Positions 44,251 through 56,285 of a stretch of DNA of 64,000 bases are shown in pieces (positions within the stretch are counted from its first letter, which is position 1; the number at the start of each line of letters is the position of its first letter). The notes below the pieces were generated by a model. That model saw nothing but the letters and a program-made list of their open reading frames with translations. It was not told where the DNA came from and did no database searches. The position numbers and the translations under genes were made by a program. This stretch comes from Gallionellaceae bacterium. Its GTDB lineage: Bacteria > Pseudomonadota > Gammaproteobacteria > Burkholderiales > Thiobacillaceae. The DNA lies in the NCBI GenBank assembly GCA_028714875.1, contig JAQTLN010000001.1, positions 62,001-126,000 of the forward strand. The letters run 5' to 3'.

Positions 44251-46097
44251 GTCGGTAAAGCCCAGGCGCGGATGCCGTGCTCGATGCCGGCGGCGTCAAG
44301 GCCGCATCGCGCCAGAAGGACGGCGGGGTCGCCATGCTCGACAAAGCGGTCGGGCAGGCCTAGGTGCAACAGCGGGATGGTGATACCCATCTCGGCAAAA
44401 GCTTCGGCCACGGCGGAGCCGGCACCCCCCATCACGGCGTTTTCCTCGACCGTGACCAGACGCGAGTGGCTTTCCGCCAATTGTCGCAACAGTTCCCGGT
44501 CCAGCGGTTTGACGAAGCGCATGTCGGCGACACTGGCGTCGAGCGCGTCCGCCGCCCGCATGGCCGCGCCAAGCGGAGCGCCGAAGGCCAGGATGGCAAT
44601 GTCCTTGCCACTGCGCCGTAGCACGCCTTTGCCGATGGGGAAGGTCTCGAACGAAGCCGAGATTTCCGCGCCCGGCCCGGTGCCGCGCGGGTAACGCACG
44701 GCGCTGGGGCCGTCGTGGCGATAGGCTGTGCTGAGCAGGCAGCGGCACTCGTTCTCGTCCGAGGGCACAGCGATCAGCATGTTGGGGATGCAGCGCAAAA
44801 AGGTGAGGTCGAAGGCGCCGGCGTGAGTGGCGCCGTCGGCGCCGACCAGGCCGGCGCGGTCGATAGCCAGCAGCACCGGCAGTCCTTGCAGGGCGATATC
44901 GTGGATCAACTGGTCGTAGGCGCGTTGCAGGAAGGTGGAGTAGATCGCCACCACCGGCTTATGGCCTTCGCAGGCGAGGCCGGCGGCGAAGGTGAGGGCA
45001 TGCTGTTCGGCGATGCCGACATCGAAATAGCGTTCCGGGAAGCGTTGCGTGAACTCGGTCATCCCGGAGCCTTCGCACATGGCCGGAGTAATTCCGACCA
45101 GGCGTTCATCCACGGCGGCCATGTCGCACAACCACTGGCCGAACACCTCGGTGTAGCTTGGGCGTGGCGCCACCTTGGGTGTGACGCCCACTTCCACCTT
45201 GAACTTGCTGACGCCGTGGTAGAGGCAGGGATTGGCTTCGGCGAGGTCGTAGCCCTTGCCCTTGCGGGTCACCACATGCAGGAACTGCGGGCCTTTCAGC
45301 GCGCGGATGTTGATCAGCGTCGGAATCAGGGCATCGAGATCGTGGCCGTCGATGGGGCCCAGGTAGTTGAAGCCGAATTCCTCGAACAGGGTGCCGGGCG
45401 TAACCATGCCCTTGATGTGCTCTTCGGCCCGCTTGGCCAGCTCATACATGGGCGGCAGGTTGGACAGGATCTTCTCGCCGCGGCTGCGCAGGTTGTTGTA
45501 GAAGCGGCCGGAGAGCAGTTTGGTGAGGTAGCTGTTGAGGGCGCCGACGTTGGCGCTGATCGACATGTCGTTGTCGTTGAGGATGACCAGCAGGTTGGCA
45601 TCCATCGCTCCGGCGTTGTTGAGGGCTTCGAAGGCCATGCCGGCGGTCATGGCGCCATCGCCGATCACCGCCACCACGCGCCGCTCCTCGCCCTTCAGGC
45701 GGGCGGAGACGGCCATGCCGAGGGCGGCGGAAATCGAGGTACTGGAGTGGCCGGCGACGAAGGCGTCGTAGGGGCTTTCATCCCGCTTCGGGAAGCCGGA
45801 GAGGCCATCGGTCTGGCGCAGCGTGTCCATGCGCTCGCGCCGCCCGGTGAGAATTTTGTGCGCGTAGGTCTGATGCCCGACATCCCAGACAATGCGGTCT
45901 TCCGGCGTGTCGAACACCTTGTGCAGCGCCACGGTGAGCTCCACCACGCCCAGGTTGGAGGCGAGGTGGCCGCCGGTCCGCGCGACACTTTCGATGATGA
46001 ACTGGCGCAACTCGTCGGCTACTTCCTTGAGTTGCGCGCGACTCAGCGACTTGAGGTCGGCGGGGGAGGCAATGCTTTCGAGCAGTGGCATTTTCAA
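44247..46097 (-). CDS. dxs: 1-deoxy-D-xylulose-5-phosphate synthase
   Basis: A 616-residue thiamine diphosphate enzyme that joins pyruvate and glyceraldehyde 3-phosphate, the first step of the MEP isoprenoid pathway. Visible motifs are [33 protein letters not shown] (ThDP/Mg), [17 protein letters not shown] (catalytic Glu region) and the C-terminal [12 protein letters not shown]. Its ATG overlaps the ispA stop by 4 nt. Its TAG stop is provided by a palindromic repeat. Confidence 0.97.
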   Translation of the reverse strand: MKMPLLESIASPADLKSLSRAQLKEVADELRQFIIESVARTGGHLASNLGVVELTVALHKVFDTPEDRIVWDVGHQTYAHKILTGRRERMDTLRQTDGLSGFPKRDESPYDAFVAGHSSTSISAALGMAVSARLKGEERRVVAVIGDGAMTAGMAFEALNNAGAMDANLLVILNDNDMSISANVGALNSYLTKLLSGRFYNNLRSRGEKILSNLPPMYELAKRAEEHIKGMVTPGTLFEEFGFNYLGPIDGHDLDALIPTLINIRALKGPQFLHVVTRKGKGYDLAEANPCLYHGVSKFKVEVGVTPKVAPRPSYTEVFGQWLCDMAAVDERLVGITPAMCEGSGMTEFTQRFPERYFDVGIAEQHALTFAAGLACEGHKPVVAIYSTFLQRAYDQLIHDIALQGLPVLLAIDRAGLVGADGATHAGAFDLTFLRCIPNMLIAVPSDENECRCLLSTAYRHDGPSAVRYPRGTGPGAEISASFETFPIGKGVLRRSGKDIAILAFGAPLGAAMRAADALDASVADMRFVKPLDRELLRQLAESHSRLVTVEENAVMGGAGSAVAEAFAEMGITIPLLHLGLPDRFVEHGDPAVLLARCGLDAAGIEHGIRAWALPT

Positions 46098-46984
46098 TAG
46101 CTGCGTTCGACGATGAAGCGGGCGATTTCCGCCAGGCGCTGGCCGGCGGCGCCGAAAGGCTGGATGGCCTCCAGGGCGTCGTTCAGCAGTTCATGCGCAT
46201 AAGCGCGTGCTTCTTTCACGTTCATCAGGGTGAGATAAGTCGCTTTGCCCTGGGCGGCGTCCTTGCCGGCGGTCTTGCCCAGCGTGGCGGTGTCGGTCTC
46301 GGCGTCAAGTACATCGTCCATCACCTGGAAAGCCAGGCCGATACAGCGCGCATAGCGTTCCAGGCTTTCCCGCGCGCCGGTTTCCAGGGCGCCGCCGGCA
46401 AGCGCGCCAAGCAGCACGGCGGACTGGATCAGCGCGCCGGTCTTGTGGATGTGCATGAACTCCAGTTCGGCCAGGTCCAGCGCGCGGCCGGTGGCAGCCA
46501 GGTCGACCGCCTGGCCGCCGGCCATGCCGCGTGAACCGGAAGCGCGCGCCAGCAGGCGCAACATCTCGACCTGTACTTCGGCGGCGGTGGCCGCGCCGGG
46601 ATGGGTGAGCGCCTCGAAAGCCAGGCTTTGCAGGGCGTCACCCACCAGCAGGGCGGTGGCTTCGTCGTAGGCCACGTGGCAGGTGGGTTTGCCGCGGCGC
46701 AGATCGTCGTCGTCCATGCACGGTAGGTCGTCGTGCGTGAGCGAATAGACGTGAATCAACTCGACGGCGGCGGCGGCGTGGTCGATCCGCGCGGGATCGC
46801 CTCCCACCGCCTCGCCCGCGGCATAGGCCAGCATCGGCCGCACCCGTTTGCCGCCGCCGAGGCAGACATAACGCATGGCGGCATGGAGTTTTTCCGGCGC
46901 GATGTCGGCGTCCGGCAGCAAGGCGGCAAGCACGTTTTCCGCGCGCGTCTGGATGGCGCGCGACCAGGCGGCAAAATCAGTCAT
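46094..46984 (-). CDS. ispA: Farnesyl/geranyl diphosphate synthase
   Basis: A 296-residue trans-prenyl transferase. The first aspartate-rich motif is [17 protein letters not shown], the second is DDVLDAE, and the substrate-binding [10 protein letters not shown] is at residues ~38-47. It makes farnesyl diphosphate from IPP and DMAPP. It overlaps xseB by 8 nt and dxs by 4 nt in an xseB-ispA-dxs operon. Confidence 0.96.
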   Translation of the reverse strand: MTDFAAWSRAIQTRAENVLAALLPDADIAPEKLHAAMRYVCLGGGKRVRPMLAYAAGEAVGGDPARIDHAAAAVELIHVYSLTHDDLPCMDDDDLRRGKPTCHVAYDEATALLVGDALQSLAFEALTHPGAATAAEVQVEMLRLLARASGSRGMAGGQAVDLAATGRALDLAELEFMHIHKTGALIQSAVLLGALAGGALETGARESLERYARCIGLAFQVMDDVLDAETDTATLGKTAGKDAAQGKATYLTLMNVKEARAYAHELLNDALEAIQPFGAAGQRLAEIARFIVERSY

Positions 46985-47219
46985 GACCTTCTCCCGTGTC
47001 CATGCCCTTGAGCACGCCGTTATCGAGCACCTTCACCTGCTGATCGGCCGCGTCCAGCGTCTTCTGGCAATAAGCCGCCAGCTCGCTGCCCCGCTTGTAC
47101 GCCGCCAGTGCCGCTTCCAGATTGAGGCGTCCGGACTCCATATCCGCCACCAGCGTTTCCAGGTCCTGGAGCGCGGTTTCGAAATCTTTGGGCGGTGCGT
47201 TTTTATCTGTTCTGGCCAT
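46977..47219 (-). CDS. xseB: Exodeoxyribonuclease VII small subunit
   Basis: An 80-residue helical protein (FETALQDLETLVADMESGRLN, LEAALAAYKRGSEL) matching XseB, the small subunit of exonuclease VII. The ATG at 47219 is chosen; the extension upstream runs into the tRNA region and is not coding. It is the first gene of the xseB-ispA-dxs operon. Confidence 0.94.
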   Translation of the reverse strand: MARTDKNAPPKDFETALQDLETLVADMESGRLNLEAALAAYKRGSELAAYCQKTLDAADQQVKVLDNGVLKGMDTGEGHD

Positions 47220-47236
47220 GGCGGGTGATTGTTGAG

Positions 47237-47315
47237 TGGTGGGCCCCCCGAGAGTCGAACTCGGCACCAATGGATTATGAGTCCACTGCTCTAACCAGGC
47301 ATGAGCTAGAGGCCC
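47237..47315 (-). tRNA. ileX: tRNA-Ile(CAU), lysidine-type
   Basis: The minus-strand sequence folds as a tRNA: the 5' acceptor strand GGGCCTC pairs with GGGGCCC (one U-G pair), CCA is encoded at 47239-47237, the D arm is GCTC...GAGC, and the anticodon loop is CTCATAA. The anticodon is CAT. The start GGGCCTCTAGCTCA resembles the isoleucine tRNA whose C34 is modified to lysidine by TilS, not elongator methionine tRNA. It lies 27 bp downstream of rpoD. Confidence 0.85.
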
Positions 47316-47342
47316 GTCGGGGTTGCCCCCGAGTAAACCGGT

Positions 47343-49298
<1,956 letters not shown>

Positions 49299-49392
49299 TG
49301 TGGGATGCTCCGTGAGTATCTGCGGAAAAACGCGATAGTATACATGAACTTGGGCATAGTCCGCCCAGGCTTCGCCTGCCGCGTTGGACAAT

Positions 49393-51108
49393 TCAGGTGG
49401 GGTCGGGTTTCCGCCGTTGCAAGGCCGCCAGCAGCCTAACTTTTTCCTCGGGAGTGAGTTCGCTCGGCTTGCGCCCCGAGAGTTCCCGCGCCTGGGCGCG
49501 GCCGGCCTGGGCGGAGAGGGTGTTCAGCGCGCCCTGGAAATCGGCCTCCACGTCGTAGTCTTCGTCCCAGGCCAGGAGCCCGGCGGCAGCGTGTTCCAGC
49601 ACGGCTTGCTCTTCACGCCCGCGAAAGTGTTCGACGATGTCGCGCGTGCTCAGTTCCGGATGCTCTCGCAGGAGGGCGACCGCCGTGGTCAGCGCCATCG
49701 CCTCCGGGCGTTCGCTTTCCGGCAGTTCCGCCATGCGGGTGGCGCGCGTGGTGTCGTGCAGCACGGCCTGCAAGGCGATCTGCCAGGCGGATGGCTGAAC
49801 GGCGGCGCGGCCCTGTGGCGGACGTTGTGGCGCCGCGCCGCGTGGCCCGCGCGCGGCGCGCGGTGGTTCCAGGCCGGTCAGGCTGGCGAGGCGTTGTTGC
49901 AACATGCGCTTGAGCAGGGGCGCCTGGCCGAGTTTGTCGAGGTACGGTTCCATGAGCTTGGCCAGACGGACCTGGCCTTCCTGGGAACCCAGGTCGGTCT
50001 GCGCCGTGAGCTCGGCAAACAGGAAATCGGACAATGGCATGGCGCCGTCGCATAGTTTGCGGAAGGCGTCGGCGCCCTGGTCGCGGACGTAGCTGTCCGG
50101 GTCTTCGCCCTCGGGCAGGAACAGGAAGGACAGGCGCTTGCCATCCTGGATTTGCGGCAGGCTGTTTTCCAGGGCGCGCCAGGCGGCTTTGCGGCCGGCG
50201 TTGTCGCCATCGAAGGCGAACACCACGTCGTCGGCCAGGCGCAGCAGACGGGTGGCCTGGTCGGCGGTGATGGCGGTACCCAGGGTGGCAACGGCGTTCT
50301 GCACGCCGTGCTGATCCAGCATCACCACGTCCATATAGCCTTCCACCACTACCACCCGGCTTTCTCCCTGGATGGCGCGGCGGTGCTCGTAGAGGCCGTA
50401 GAGTTCGCGCCCTTTGTGGAACAGCGGGGTTTCCGGCGAGTTGAGGTATTTCGGCTCGCCGACGCCGATCACCCGGCCGCCGAAGGCGATGGCTTGGCCG
50501 CGTTCGTTGCGGATGGGGAACATCACGCGGTCGCGAAAGCGATCGTAGCGTTTGTCCTCGTTGGTGATGACCAGGCCGATTTCGGCCAGCAGCGGATCGG
50601 CGTAATCCGCCATCGCCTCGCGCAAGCCCTGCCAACCTTCCGGTGCGTAGCCGATGCCGAAGCGCGCGGCGGTTTCACCGGTGAGGCCGCGCTTCTTCAG
50701 GTAATCCACCACTTTCTCGTTGCCTTTCAGGCCTTTGCGGTACCAGGTTGTGGCGGCTTCCATGCGTTCGAACATCTTCTCGCGGCGGCTTTCTTCTTCC
50801 GGCGGGCGGCGGCTGCCGTCATCCGGCACCTGCATGCCGACCTGGCCGGCGAGGTCCTTGACCGCTTCCACGAAGGGGATGCCGGCATGTTCCATGAGGA
50901 AGGTGATGGCCGTGCCGTGCGCGCCGCAGCCGAAGCAGTGATAGAACTGCTTGGTCGGGCTGACCGAGAATGAGGGGGATTTTTCGTTGTGGAAGGGGCA
51001 GCGCGCCTGATAGTTGGCGCCGGCCTTCTTGAGCGGGACGTAACGCTCGATGACGGCGACGATGTCCGTGCGGTCGAGCAGTTGCTGGAGGAAGTCCTGG
51101 GGAATCAT
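49393..51108 (-). CDS. dnaG: DNA primase
   Basis: A 571-residue primase. The N-terminal zinc domain has C-x2-H...C-x2-C (CPFH and CFGC). The Toprim core has EGYMDVV and [13 protein letters not shown], and the C-terminal ~130 residues form the helicase-binding domain. It makes RNA primers for replication. It starts [16 protein letters not shown] as usual. A palindromic repeat pair sits upstream (51149-51245), between yqeY and dnaG. Confidence 0.97.
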   Translation of the reverse strand: MIPQDFLQQLLDRTDIVAVIERYVPLKKAGANYQARCPFHNEKSPSFSVSPTKQFYHCFGCGAHGTAITFLMEHAGIPFVEAVKDLAGQVGMQVPDDGSRRPPEEESRREKMFERMEAATTWYRKGLKGNEKVVDYLKKRGLTGETAARFGIGYAPEGWQGLREAMADYADPLLAEIGLVITNEDKRYDRFRDRVMFPIRNERGQAIAFGGRVIGVGEPKYLNSPETPLFHKGRELYGLYEHRRAIQGESRVVVVEGYMDVVMLDQHGVQNAVATLGTAITADQATRLLRLADDVVFAFDGDNAGRKAAWRALENSLPQIQDGKRLSFLFLPEGEDPDSYVRDQGADAFRKLCDGAMPLSDFLFAELTAQTDLGSQEGQVRLAKLMEPYLDKLGQAPLLKRMLQQRLASLTGLEPPRAARGPRGAAPQRPPQGRAAVQPSAWQIALQAVLHDTTRATRMAELPESERPEAMALTTAVALLREHPELSTRDIVEHFRGREEQAVLEHAAAGLLAWDEDYDVEADFQGALNTLSAQAGRAQARELSGRKPSELTPEEKVRLLAALQRRKPDPT

Positions 51109-51148
51109 GGTCCGCCCGATTCTACGGCAGGCAGCGGGAAAGGCTGCT

Positions 51149-51245
51149 GTAGACCAGGTTGCCGGAGGCTACCTGGTGTCCATCCTCATACTTCTTTATG
51201 GGGGGGGCCTACGTCAGGTAGTCGCTGCGCGCCAACCTGACCTAC
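51149..51245. repeat. Inverted pair of GTAGNCCAGGTTG repeats in the yqeY-dnaG gap
   Basis: GTAGACCAGGTTGCC at the left and CCAACCTGACCTAC at the right are near-perfect inverted copies, each with its own inner stem (CAGGTTGCC/GGCTACCTG and CAGGTAG/CAACCTG). The arrangement and interior (TCCATCC, G-run) match 61218-61313. It separates yqeY from dnaG within the operon and might serve as a processing or attenuation site. Confidence 0.8.
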
Positions 51246-51248
51246 CGC

Positions 51249-51692
51249 CTAACTCAGCGCGCTCTTCACCAGTCCGGAAACGCTGTTCATGTCGGCGCGG
51301 CCGGCCAGTTTCGGCTTCAGCCAGGTCATCACGCGGCCCATGTCGCGCGGGCCGGCGGCGCCTGTTTCGGCCACGGCCTGTTTGACCAGCGCGGCGATTT
51401 CCTCGGCGGCCAGTGGTTGCGGCATGTAGGTGGTCAGGACTTCGATCTCGAACGCTTCCTGATCGGCCAGATCCTGGCGCCCGGCGGCCTGGTACTGGCT
51501 GAACGAATCCTTGCGCTGTTTCAGCTGCTTTTCGACGATGGCCACCACCGCGTCATCGTCGAGTTCGATCCGCTCGTCCACTTCGCGCTGCTTCATCGCC
51601 GCCAGCAACAAGCGGATGGCGCCCAGGCGCGCTGAATCCTTGGCGCGCATGGCGTTCTTCATGTCATCGCTGATTCGCTGCTTGAGGGACAT
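51249..51692 (-). CDS. GatB/YqeY domain protein
   Basis: A 147-residue protein with the YqeY signature (LKQRISDDMKNAMRAKDSARLGAIRLLLAAMKQREVD, ...MGRVMTWLKPKLAGRADM). It resembles the tRNA-binding C-terminal domain of GatB, but its role is unclear. It starts at the ATG at 51692. The conserved position between rpsU and dnaG supports the call. Confidence 0.93.
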   Translation of the reverse strand: MSLKQRISDDMKNAMRAKDSARLGAIRLLLAAMKQREVDERIELDDDAVVAIVEKQLKQRKDSFSQYQAAGRQDLADQEAFEIEVLTTYMPQPLAAEEIAALVKQAVAETGAAGPRDMGRVMTWLKPKLAGRADMNSVSGLVKSALS

Positions 51693-51745
51693 GGCGTGAT
51701 CTCGAGGAAGGGACAACAGCGGTGGCAAAGGCGGTGCAAAAACAA

Positions 51746-51769
51746 ACGAGCCTGATAAATCAGGCTCGT
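51746..51769 (-). terminator. Intrinsic terminator/attenuator after rpsU
   Basis: ACGAGCCTGA and TCAGGCTCGT form a perfect 10-bp stem with a 4-nt loop; on the minus strand it is followed by TTTGTTTTTG. It lies between rpsU and yqeY, so it would lower expression of dnaG-rpoD relative to S21, as is known in this operon in other bacteria. Confidence 0.88.
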
Positions 51770-51791
51770 CACCAAGTCGGGTAATCCCGGC

Positions 51792-52004
51792 TCAGTACAT
51801 CTTGGGCGGCAGGGTCTGGCTGCGCAGACGCTTGTGCTGGCGCTTCACGGCGGCGGCGAGCTTGCGCTTGCGCTCCTGGGTGGGCTTCTCGTAGAACTCG
51901 CGAGCACGCAGCTCGGTCAACAGGCCCATCTTTTCGATGGTGCGCTTGAAACGGCGCATGGCAACTTCAAACGGCTCATTTTCTTTAAGGCGAACGCTCG
52001 GCAT
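51792..52004 (-). CDS. rpsU: 30S ribosomal protein S21
   Basis: A 70-residue S21 ([39 protein letters not shown]) of standard length. It starts the macromolecular-synthesis operon and is divergent from tsaD with ~100 bp between, the classical arrangement. Confidence 0.97.
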   Translation of the reverse strand: MPSVRLKENEPFEVAMRRFKRTIEKMGLLTELRAREFYEKPTQERKRKLAAAVKRQHKRLRSQTLPPKMY

Positions 52005-52107
52005 CTAGATTCCTGGTTGCGGGAGGGCAAAAAAAGATGCGAGATTCTATATCAACCCTTGTCGACGTTTCAATAAAATTGCCGGCTCATTCTTTCATGG
52101 ACTTGCC

Positions 52108-53118
52108 ATGCTCGTTCTCGGCGTCGAATCTTCCTGCGATGAAACCGGCCTGGCCCTGTTCGATACCGAGCGCGGCCTGCTGACGCATGCCGTGCACAGC
52201 CAGGTGGCGATGCACGCCGAATATGGCGGCGTGGTGCCGGAACTGGCTTCGCGCGACCATATCCGCCGGGTGATTCCGCTTACCCGTCGGGTCCTGGACG
52301 AGGCGGGGCTCGCCTTGAGCGATCTCGACGCCATTGCCTACACCCAGGGGCCGGGCCTGGCCGGGGCCTTGCTGGTGGGGGGCGGCTTCGCCAATGCGCT
52401 GGCCCTGGCGCTGGGGATTCCGGCCATCGGTGTGCATCATCTGGAAGGCCATCTTTTGTCGCCCCTGTTGGCGACGCCGCGCCCGGAATTCCCTTTTGTG
52501 GCGCTGCTGGTTTCCGGCGGTCATACCCAGTTGATGCGGGTGGACGGCGTCGGCCGCTACCAGCTGCTTGGCGAGACGGTGGATGATGCCGCCGGCGAGG
52601 CCTTCGACAAGACCGCGCAGTTGTTGGGCCTGGACTATCCTGGCGGCCCTGCGCTGGCGAAACTGGCGGAAGGCGGCGAGCCGTATCGCTTCAAACTGCC
52701 ACGCCCGATGCTGAATTCCGGCGATCTGGATTTCAGTTTCTCCGGCTTGAAGACGGCGGTGCTGACGCTGGTACGCAAGGAAGGCGAGGCGGCGCGGGTG
52801 GATGTCGCCGCCGGCTTCCAGGCCGCCGCCGTCGATGTATTGGCGGGCAAGAGCCTGAAGGCGCTGCGCGAAACCGGCTTGCATACGCTGGTGGTGGCGG
52901 GTGGCGTCGGCGCCAACCGCGCCCTGCGCGCGCGCCTGGATGCGGAAGCGAAACAACGTGGCCTGGCGGTGTTCTACCCGCCCCTGGAGTTGTGCACCGA
53001 CAACGGCGCCATGATTGCCTATGCCGGCGCGCTACGCCTCGCGCACGATGCGCCGGCCGATGGGCGTTTCACGGTGCGGCCGCGTTGGGCGTTGGGTGAG
53101 CTGACAGCGCCAAGGTAG
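52108..53118 (+). CDS. tsaD: tRNA N6-adenosine threonylcarbamoyltransferase TsaD
   Basis: A 336-residue protein of the ASKHA fold. Metal-binding histidines lie in [10 protein letters not shown] (residues ~111-115), followed by [10 protein letters not shown] and the late Asp in [13 protein letters not shown]. It carries out the last step of t6A synthesis on ANN-decoding tRNAs. It is divergent from rpsU. Its TAG stop is the start of a GTAGGGCGGAT repeat. Confidence 0.96.
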   Translation: MLVLGVESSCDETGLALFDTERGLLTHAVHSQVAMHAEYGGVVPELASRDHIRRVIPLTRRVLDEAGLALSDLDAIAYTQGPGLAGALLVGGGFANALALALGIPAIGVHHLEGHLLSPLLATPRPEFPFVALLVSGGHTQLMRVDGVGRYQLLGETVDDAAGEAFDKTAQLLGLDYPGGPALAKLAEGGEPYRFKLPRPMLNSGDLDFSFSGLKTAVLTLVRKEGEAARVDVAAGFQAAAVDVLAGKSLKALRETGLHTLVVAGGVGANRALRARLDAEAKQRGLAVFYPPLELCTDNGAMIAYAGALRLAHDAPADGRFTVRPRWALGELTAPR

Positions 53119-53144
53119 GGCGGATGACCGCAGGGCGATCCGCC
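53115..53144. repeat. GTAGGGCGGAT palindromic repeat at the tsaD stop
   Basis: GGCGGAT (53119-53125) and ATCCGCC (53138-53144) are inverted arms. The leading GTAG contains the tsaD TAG stop (53116-53118). Related copies are at 63053-63082 (GGTGGAT/ATCCACC). Confidence 0.75.
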
Positions 53145-53183
53145 GATGTGCCGTGGTATTTGTCGGCATCAACTTCAGTATTT

Positions 53184-53212
53184 GTCGGAACCGCCTTCGG
53201 CGTTCCGACCTA
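53184..53212. repeat. TAGGTCGGAA palindrome at the stop of the membrane-protein gene
   Basis: GTCGGAACCGCC and GGCGTTCCGAC form an imperfect inverted repeat. On the minus strand it reads TAGGTCGGAACGCC..., whose TAG (53212-53210) is the stop codon of the neighbouring gene. Confidence 0.7.
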
Positions 53213-53920
53213 CGGTTTGAGTATCGGCTGCCCGATCAGGCGCAATGCCTCGTGCGGGAAAATCAGCACCAGCGACAAAATTCCCAGGATGGCGAGCACC
53301 AGCAGGGTGGAGAAGATGCTGGCGGGGCGCAGCCAGCCCCAGTAGCGGGCGGCGAGGAACACCATGTCTTTCTTGTGTTCGGTCATGCGCAGCCAGCCGC
53401 GCAGCACGGACAACACCAGCCAGACGCTGTAACCGCCGGCCAGCGAGCTCAGCGCGATACGGAATACCGTGAGCAGATCCCACTCGCGCACGCCCTTGTA
53501 GAACAGCGAGACGGCGCCCACGCCCAAGGCCGCGCCGGTCGCGAGCACGATGTTGATCAGCAGGCGACGACGTTCGCGCGCCAGATCCTGCTGCCGCTTG
53601 ATGAAGAAATCGTCGATCTCCGCTTTGAAATATTCGGTCTTTTCCTCGACCAGCCCGGTGATTTCATGGCGCATCACGGCAATGCGCTGATCCAGGACAT
53701 CGGACAGCTTCACGGCGGCGTAATCCACCAGTTCGCGCACGTCGTCCTTGGTGAACTGGCGCTGGCTGTGCAGTTCATGGGAAATCTTGTCGAGTTTCTG
53801 GTCGATTTGCTGGCTGGCGTTGTCCACCACCTGTCCCAGTCGCTCCCCGGCGCGGTCGACGGCCGCTTCGGAGGCGGCGATCAGGTTGTCGCGGGCGTAG
53901 TCGATGGTTTTCTCGAACAT
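53210..53920 (-). CDS. Membrane protein with N-terminal coiled coil, unknown function
   Basis: About 236 residues from the ATG at 53920 (MFEKTIDYARDNLIAASEAAVDR), chosen over 53926 because AGAG is then at normal spacing. Residues ~1-110 are helical and amphipathic with many Gln/Asp/Glu. Three hydrophobic segments follow (LINIVLATGAALGVGAVSLFY, RIALSSLAGGYSVWLVLSVL, FSTLLVLAILGILSLVLIF). The function is unknown. It starts 3 bp after the plsY stop. Confidence 0.75.
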   Translation of the reverse strand: MFEKTIDYARDNLIAASEAAVDRAGERLGQVVDNASQQIDQKLDKISHELHSQRQFTKDDVRELVDYAAVKLSDVLDQRIAVMRHEITGLVEEKTEYFKAEIDDFFIKRQQDLARERRRLLINIVLATGAALGVGAVSLFYKGVREWDLLTVFRIALSSLAGGYSVWLVLSVLRGWLRMTEHKKDMVFLAARYWGWLRPASIFSTLLVLAILGILSLVLIFPHEALRLIGQPILKP

Positions 53921-53922
53921 GG

Positions 53923-54537
53923 TCATCTCTTTTTGAAGGCCGACTCTTCGCCGGAGAGCAACTTGCGGATGTTGCTGTGATGGCGCACCAGCACCAGGCC
54001 GCAGAGCAGGGCGAGCAGGCCGGTTTCCGGGCCGCCGCCGAGCAGCAGCCAACCATAGAACGGTGCCAGGGCGGCGGCGACCAGGGCGGAGAGTGAGGAG
54101 ATGCGGGTGATGGCGAAGACGATCGCCCAGGTCGCCACGGTCAGGCCACCGAGGCGCGCATCCAGCGCCAGCAGGACACCGATCGCGGTGGCCACGCCCT
54201 TGCCGCCCTTGAAGCCGAAGAACACGGGGAAGAGATGCCCGAGGAAGGCGGCCAGCGCCGCCAGATAGGGGGTATAGGCCGGCAAGCCCCAGGTCGCGGT
54301 GGCCCACTGTGCCAGCCACACCGCGACATAACCCTTGAGCGCGTCGCCGATCAAGGTCAGCGCGGCTGCGGATTTCTTGCCGGTACGCATCATGTTGGTG
54401 GCGCCGGGGTTGCCGGAACCATGGCTGCGCGGATCGGGTAGGCCGTAGACGCGCGCGACCACGATCGCGAAGGAAATCGAGCCAAGGAGATAGGCGGCGA
54501 CCAGAAATAACGTGAGTTCAGTCAGATGAGCAGTCAT
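53923..54537 (-). CDS. plsY: Glycerol-3-phosphate acyltransferase PlsY
   Basis: A 204-residue multi-helix membrane enzyme that acylates glycerol 3-phosphate with acyl phosphate, the first step of phospholipid synthesis in the PlsX/PlsY route. The signature GSGNPGATN and FGFKGGKGVAT are visible. The ATG at 54537 is chosen; the longer ORF crosses the divergent folB promoter. It is divergent from folB. Confidence 0.94.
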   Translation of the reverse strand: MTAHLTELTLFLVAAYLLGSISFAIVVARVYGLPDPRSHGSGNPGATNMMRTGKKSAAALTLIGDALKGYVAVWLAQWATATWGLPAYTPYLAALAAFLGHLFPVFFGFKGGKGVATAIGVLLALDARLGGLTVATWAIVFAITRISSLSALVAAALAPFYGWLLLGGGPETGLLALLCGLVLVRHHSNIRKLLSGEESAFKKR

Positions 54538-54583
54538 TTGCGTAAAATGCGCGGCCATTTTGCGAATATCGGCCGGGGGTTGG

Positions 54584-54940
54584 ATGGACATACTGTTTCT
54601 GCGGGATTTCCGCCTGGAGCTGATTATCGGGCTCTACGAATGGGAGCGCAAAGCGCCGCAGCCGGTGATGATCGATCTGGAGATCGGCCTTTACGACCAC
54701 AAGGCCGGCCATACCGACCAGATCGGCGACACCATCCACTACGGCCAGGTGGCCGAGCGAATCCAGGAAAGTGTGGCGCAACGCGAGATTCGTCTGGTGG
54801 AAACCCTGGGCGAGCACATCGCCGAAATCGTGCGTGGCGAGTTCGGCGCGCCCTGGGTGAAAGTCACCGTGCGCAAGCTCGCGATCCTGCGCGGGGTGAA
54901 GGAACTGGGCATCATCGTCGAGCGCGGCTCGCGGATTTGA
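54584..54940 (+). CDS. folB: Dihydroneopterin aldolase
   Basis: A 118-residue FolB (MDILFLRDFRLELIIGLYEWERKA...), with the conserved Glu in GLYEWER and Lys in the VRKLAILRGVK region. It converts dihydroneopterin to 6-hydroxymethyl-dihydropterin in folate synthesis. It is divergent from plsY, as in many proteobacteria. Confidence 0.93.
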   Translation: MDILFLRDFRLELIIGLYEWERKAPQPVMIDLEIGLYDHKAGHTDQIGDTIHYGQVAERIQESVAQREIRLVETLGEHIAEIVRGEFGAPWVKVTVRKLAILRGVKELGIIVERGSRI

Positions 54941-54981
54941 TCCGGATTGCCCTTAGCCGGGACGTGGAGGTTGGCCCAACA

Positions 54982-55053
54982 TGTAGCGCCGGCGTCTCGC
55001 CGGCTTCGTAGGCCAGATTAGAAGAACCAAGCCGGCGCGACGCCGGCGCTACA
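54982..55053. repeat. Inverted pair of TGTAGCGCCGGCG repeats (BIME-like)
   Basis: TGTAGCGCCGGCG (54982-54994) and CGCCGGCGCTACA (55041-55053) are 13-bp perfect inverted arms enclosing GCTTCGTAGGCCAGATTAG and AAGCCGGCG. It matches the element at 11972-12049 and the core at 39411-39428. It lies between the convergent folB and PPOX-family genes. Confidence 0.88.
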
Positions 55054-55082
55054 GTCCTGTGGCAACAAATAACCATCTGGAG

Positions 55083-55628
55083 TTAATCGTCCACCAACCC
55101 GGTCGGCAGGCCGTCGATGCTGCGGGCGTTCTTCTCGCGGCGATAGTCGGCCATGCCGTCCTCGCCCTTCTTGCGCGCCCATTCCGACAAGGTGCCGCGT
55201 TCGCCGGCATAACCCATCAGCGGCACCCCGGCGCCGCATGAGGTCTGCGCCGATTCCACTTCCATGAGCACGATCTGGCGCGCGCCGGGATGCGCCGGAA
55301 ACAGCGCGCGCAATTCCGCCCAGCGCTGGTCACGCGGCAACACATTTTCGCCCTGGCCATAGACGCGCAGGAGCAGGGCATCGGCGGCGAAGCTACAGAA
55401 CATCATGGTCATGCGCGGGGCGGTGCGCAGATGGGCGGCGGTTTCCGCGCTGCTGCCGGTGAGGTCGAGATAGGCCAGGGTGTGTTCATCGAGCACGCGC
55501 AGGCTGTCCAGGCCCTTGGGCGAAAGGTTGATGCGAGCGCCCGGAGCGGCGGTGGCCACGAAAAAGACATGTTGTTTCTTGATGAAGGCCGTCAGTTCCG
55601 GCGTCAACGATTCGTAGAATTTCGCCAT
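55083..55628 (-). CDS. Pyridoxamine 5'-phosphate oxidase-family protein
   Basis: A 181-residue FMN-binding split-barrel protein (FFVATAAPGARINLSPKGLDSLRVLDEHTLAYLDLTGSSAET...PRMTMMFCSFA). It is related to the PNPOx-like fold but not PdxH. It may reduce a flavin or bind cofactor; substrate unknown. Confidence 0.85.
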   Translation of the reverse strand: MAKFYESLTPELTAFIKKQHVFFVATAAPGARINLSPKGLDSLRVLDEHTLAYLDLTGSSAETAAHLRTAPRMTMMFCSFAADALLLRVYGQGENVLPRDQRWAELRALFPAHPGARQIVLMEVESAQTSCGAGVPLMGYAGERGTLSEWARKKGEDGMADYRREKNARSIDGLPTGLVDD

Positions 55629-55646
55629 TTCGCTTCCTTGAGCAAC

Positions 55647-56285
55647 CTACGCCAACTCATTGCGGCGCATGAATTCCAGCAGGATTTCCAGCCGCTTCAC
55701 GCCATCGTTCATTTCCAGCATCGCCTGGCGCGCGCTGGCTTTCAGCGGCAATACCTCGGCCAGGCGGAAGCCGACCCAGGTGGCGTCCTCCTGAATTTCG
55801 TCCAGACCCGAATCCGGCACCCGCGCCGCCAGGGTACTTAAAAACGTGAGCGCGCCACGGCAATGGGCGGGAACCGGCATCCGCGCTTCATCGTCCTTGT
55901 CGCGCACCTGGCCGATCAGGAGTTGGTTGGCTTCCAGCCGGGTGTTTTCCACGACAAATCGCCCCTCGCCACGCGCCTCGACCCGCATCAGGCCGGGGCC
56001 ATCCATATCGGCCGAGACGATGCGCGCGTGGCTGCCGACCGTTTCCGGGAGCGCCGCCGGCCCCACCTCACCGCCTTGCTTGATCAGGCAGACGCCGAAC
56101 GGCCGCGATTCACGCAGGCAGTTGGCCGCCATGTCGAGATAGCGCGCCTCGAATACCTTCAGGCGCAGGCGTCCACCGGGAAACAGGACGGTGTTGAGGG
56201 GAAACAGCGCCAGTTCGTGACCCAGTGTTTGCGGCGTAATGAGGCCACGTAGCCGCGTGAGTGGAACGCTGAGCGGGTTACTCAT
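55647..56285 (-). CDS. LON substrate-binding domain protein
   Basis: A 212-residue protein with an N-terminal Lon domain ([28 protein letters not shown]...) but no ATPase or protease part. Such stand-alone Lon-N proteins are common in proteobacteria, and their function is not settled. It overlaps the ubiX stop by 8 nt. Its stop (TAG) is again followed by GTTGC-type sequence like the intergenic repeats. Confidence 0.88.
   Translation of the reverse strand: MSNPLSVPLTRLRGLITPQTLGHELALFPLNTVLFPGGRLRLKVFEARYLDMAANCLRESRPFGVCLIKQGGEVGPAALPETVGSHARIVSADMDGPGLMRVEARGEGRFVVENTRLEANQLLIGQVRDKDDEARMPVPAHCRGALTFLSTLAARVPDSGLDEIQEDATWVGFRLAEVLPLKASARQAMLEMNDGVKRLEILLEFMRRNELA

Noticed and set aside
44715-46100. 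Plus-strand ORF opposite dxs
   Set aside because: Antisense to conserved dxs codons; no recognisable protein features.
47237-47315. tRNA-Met (elongator) for the CAT anticodon
   Set aside because: The acceptor and body sequence (GGGCCTCTAGCTCA...) fit tRNA-Ile with lysidine-modified CAU better than methionine tRNA.
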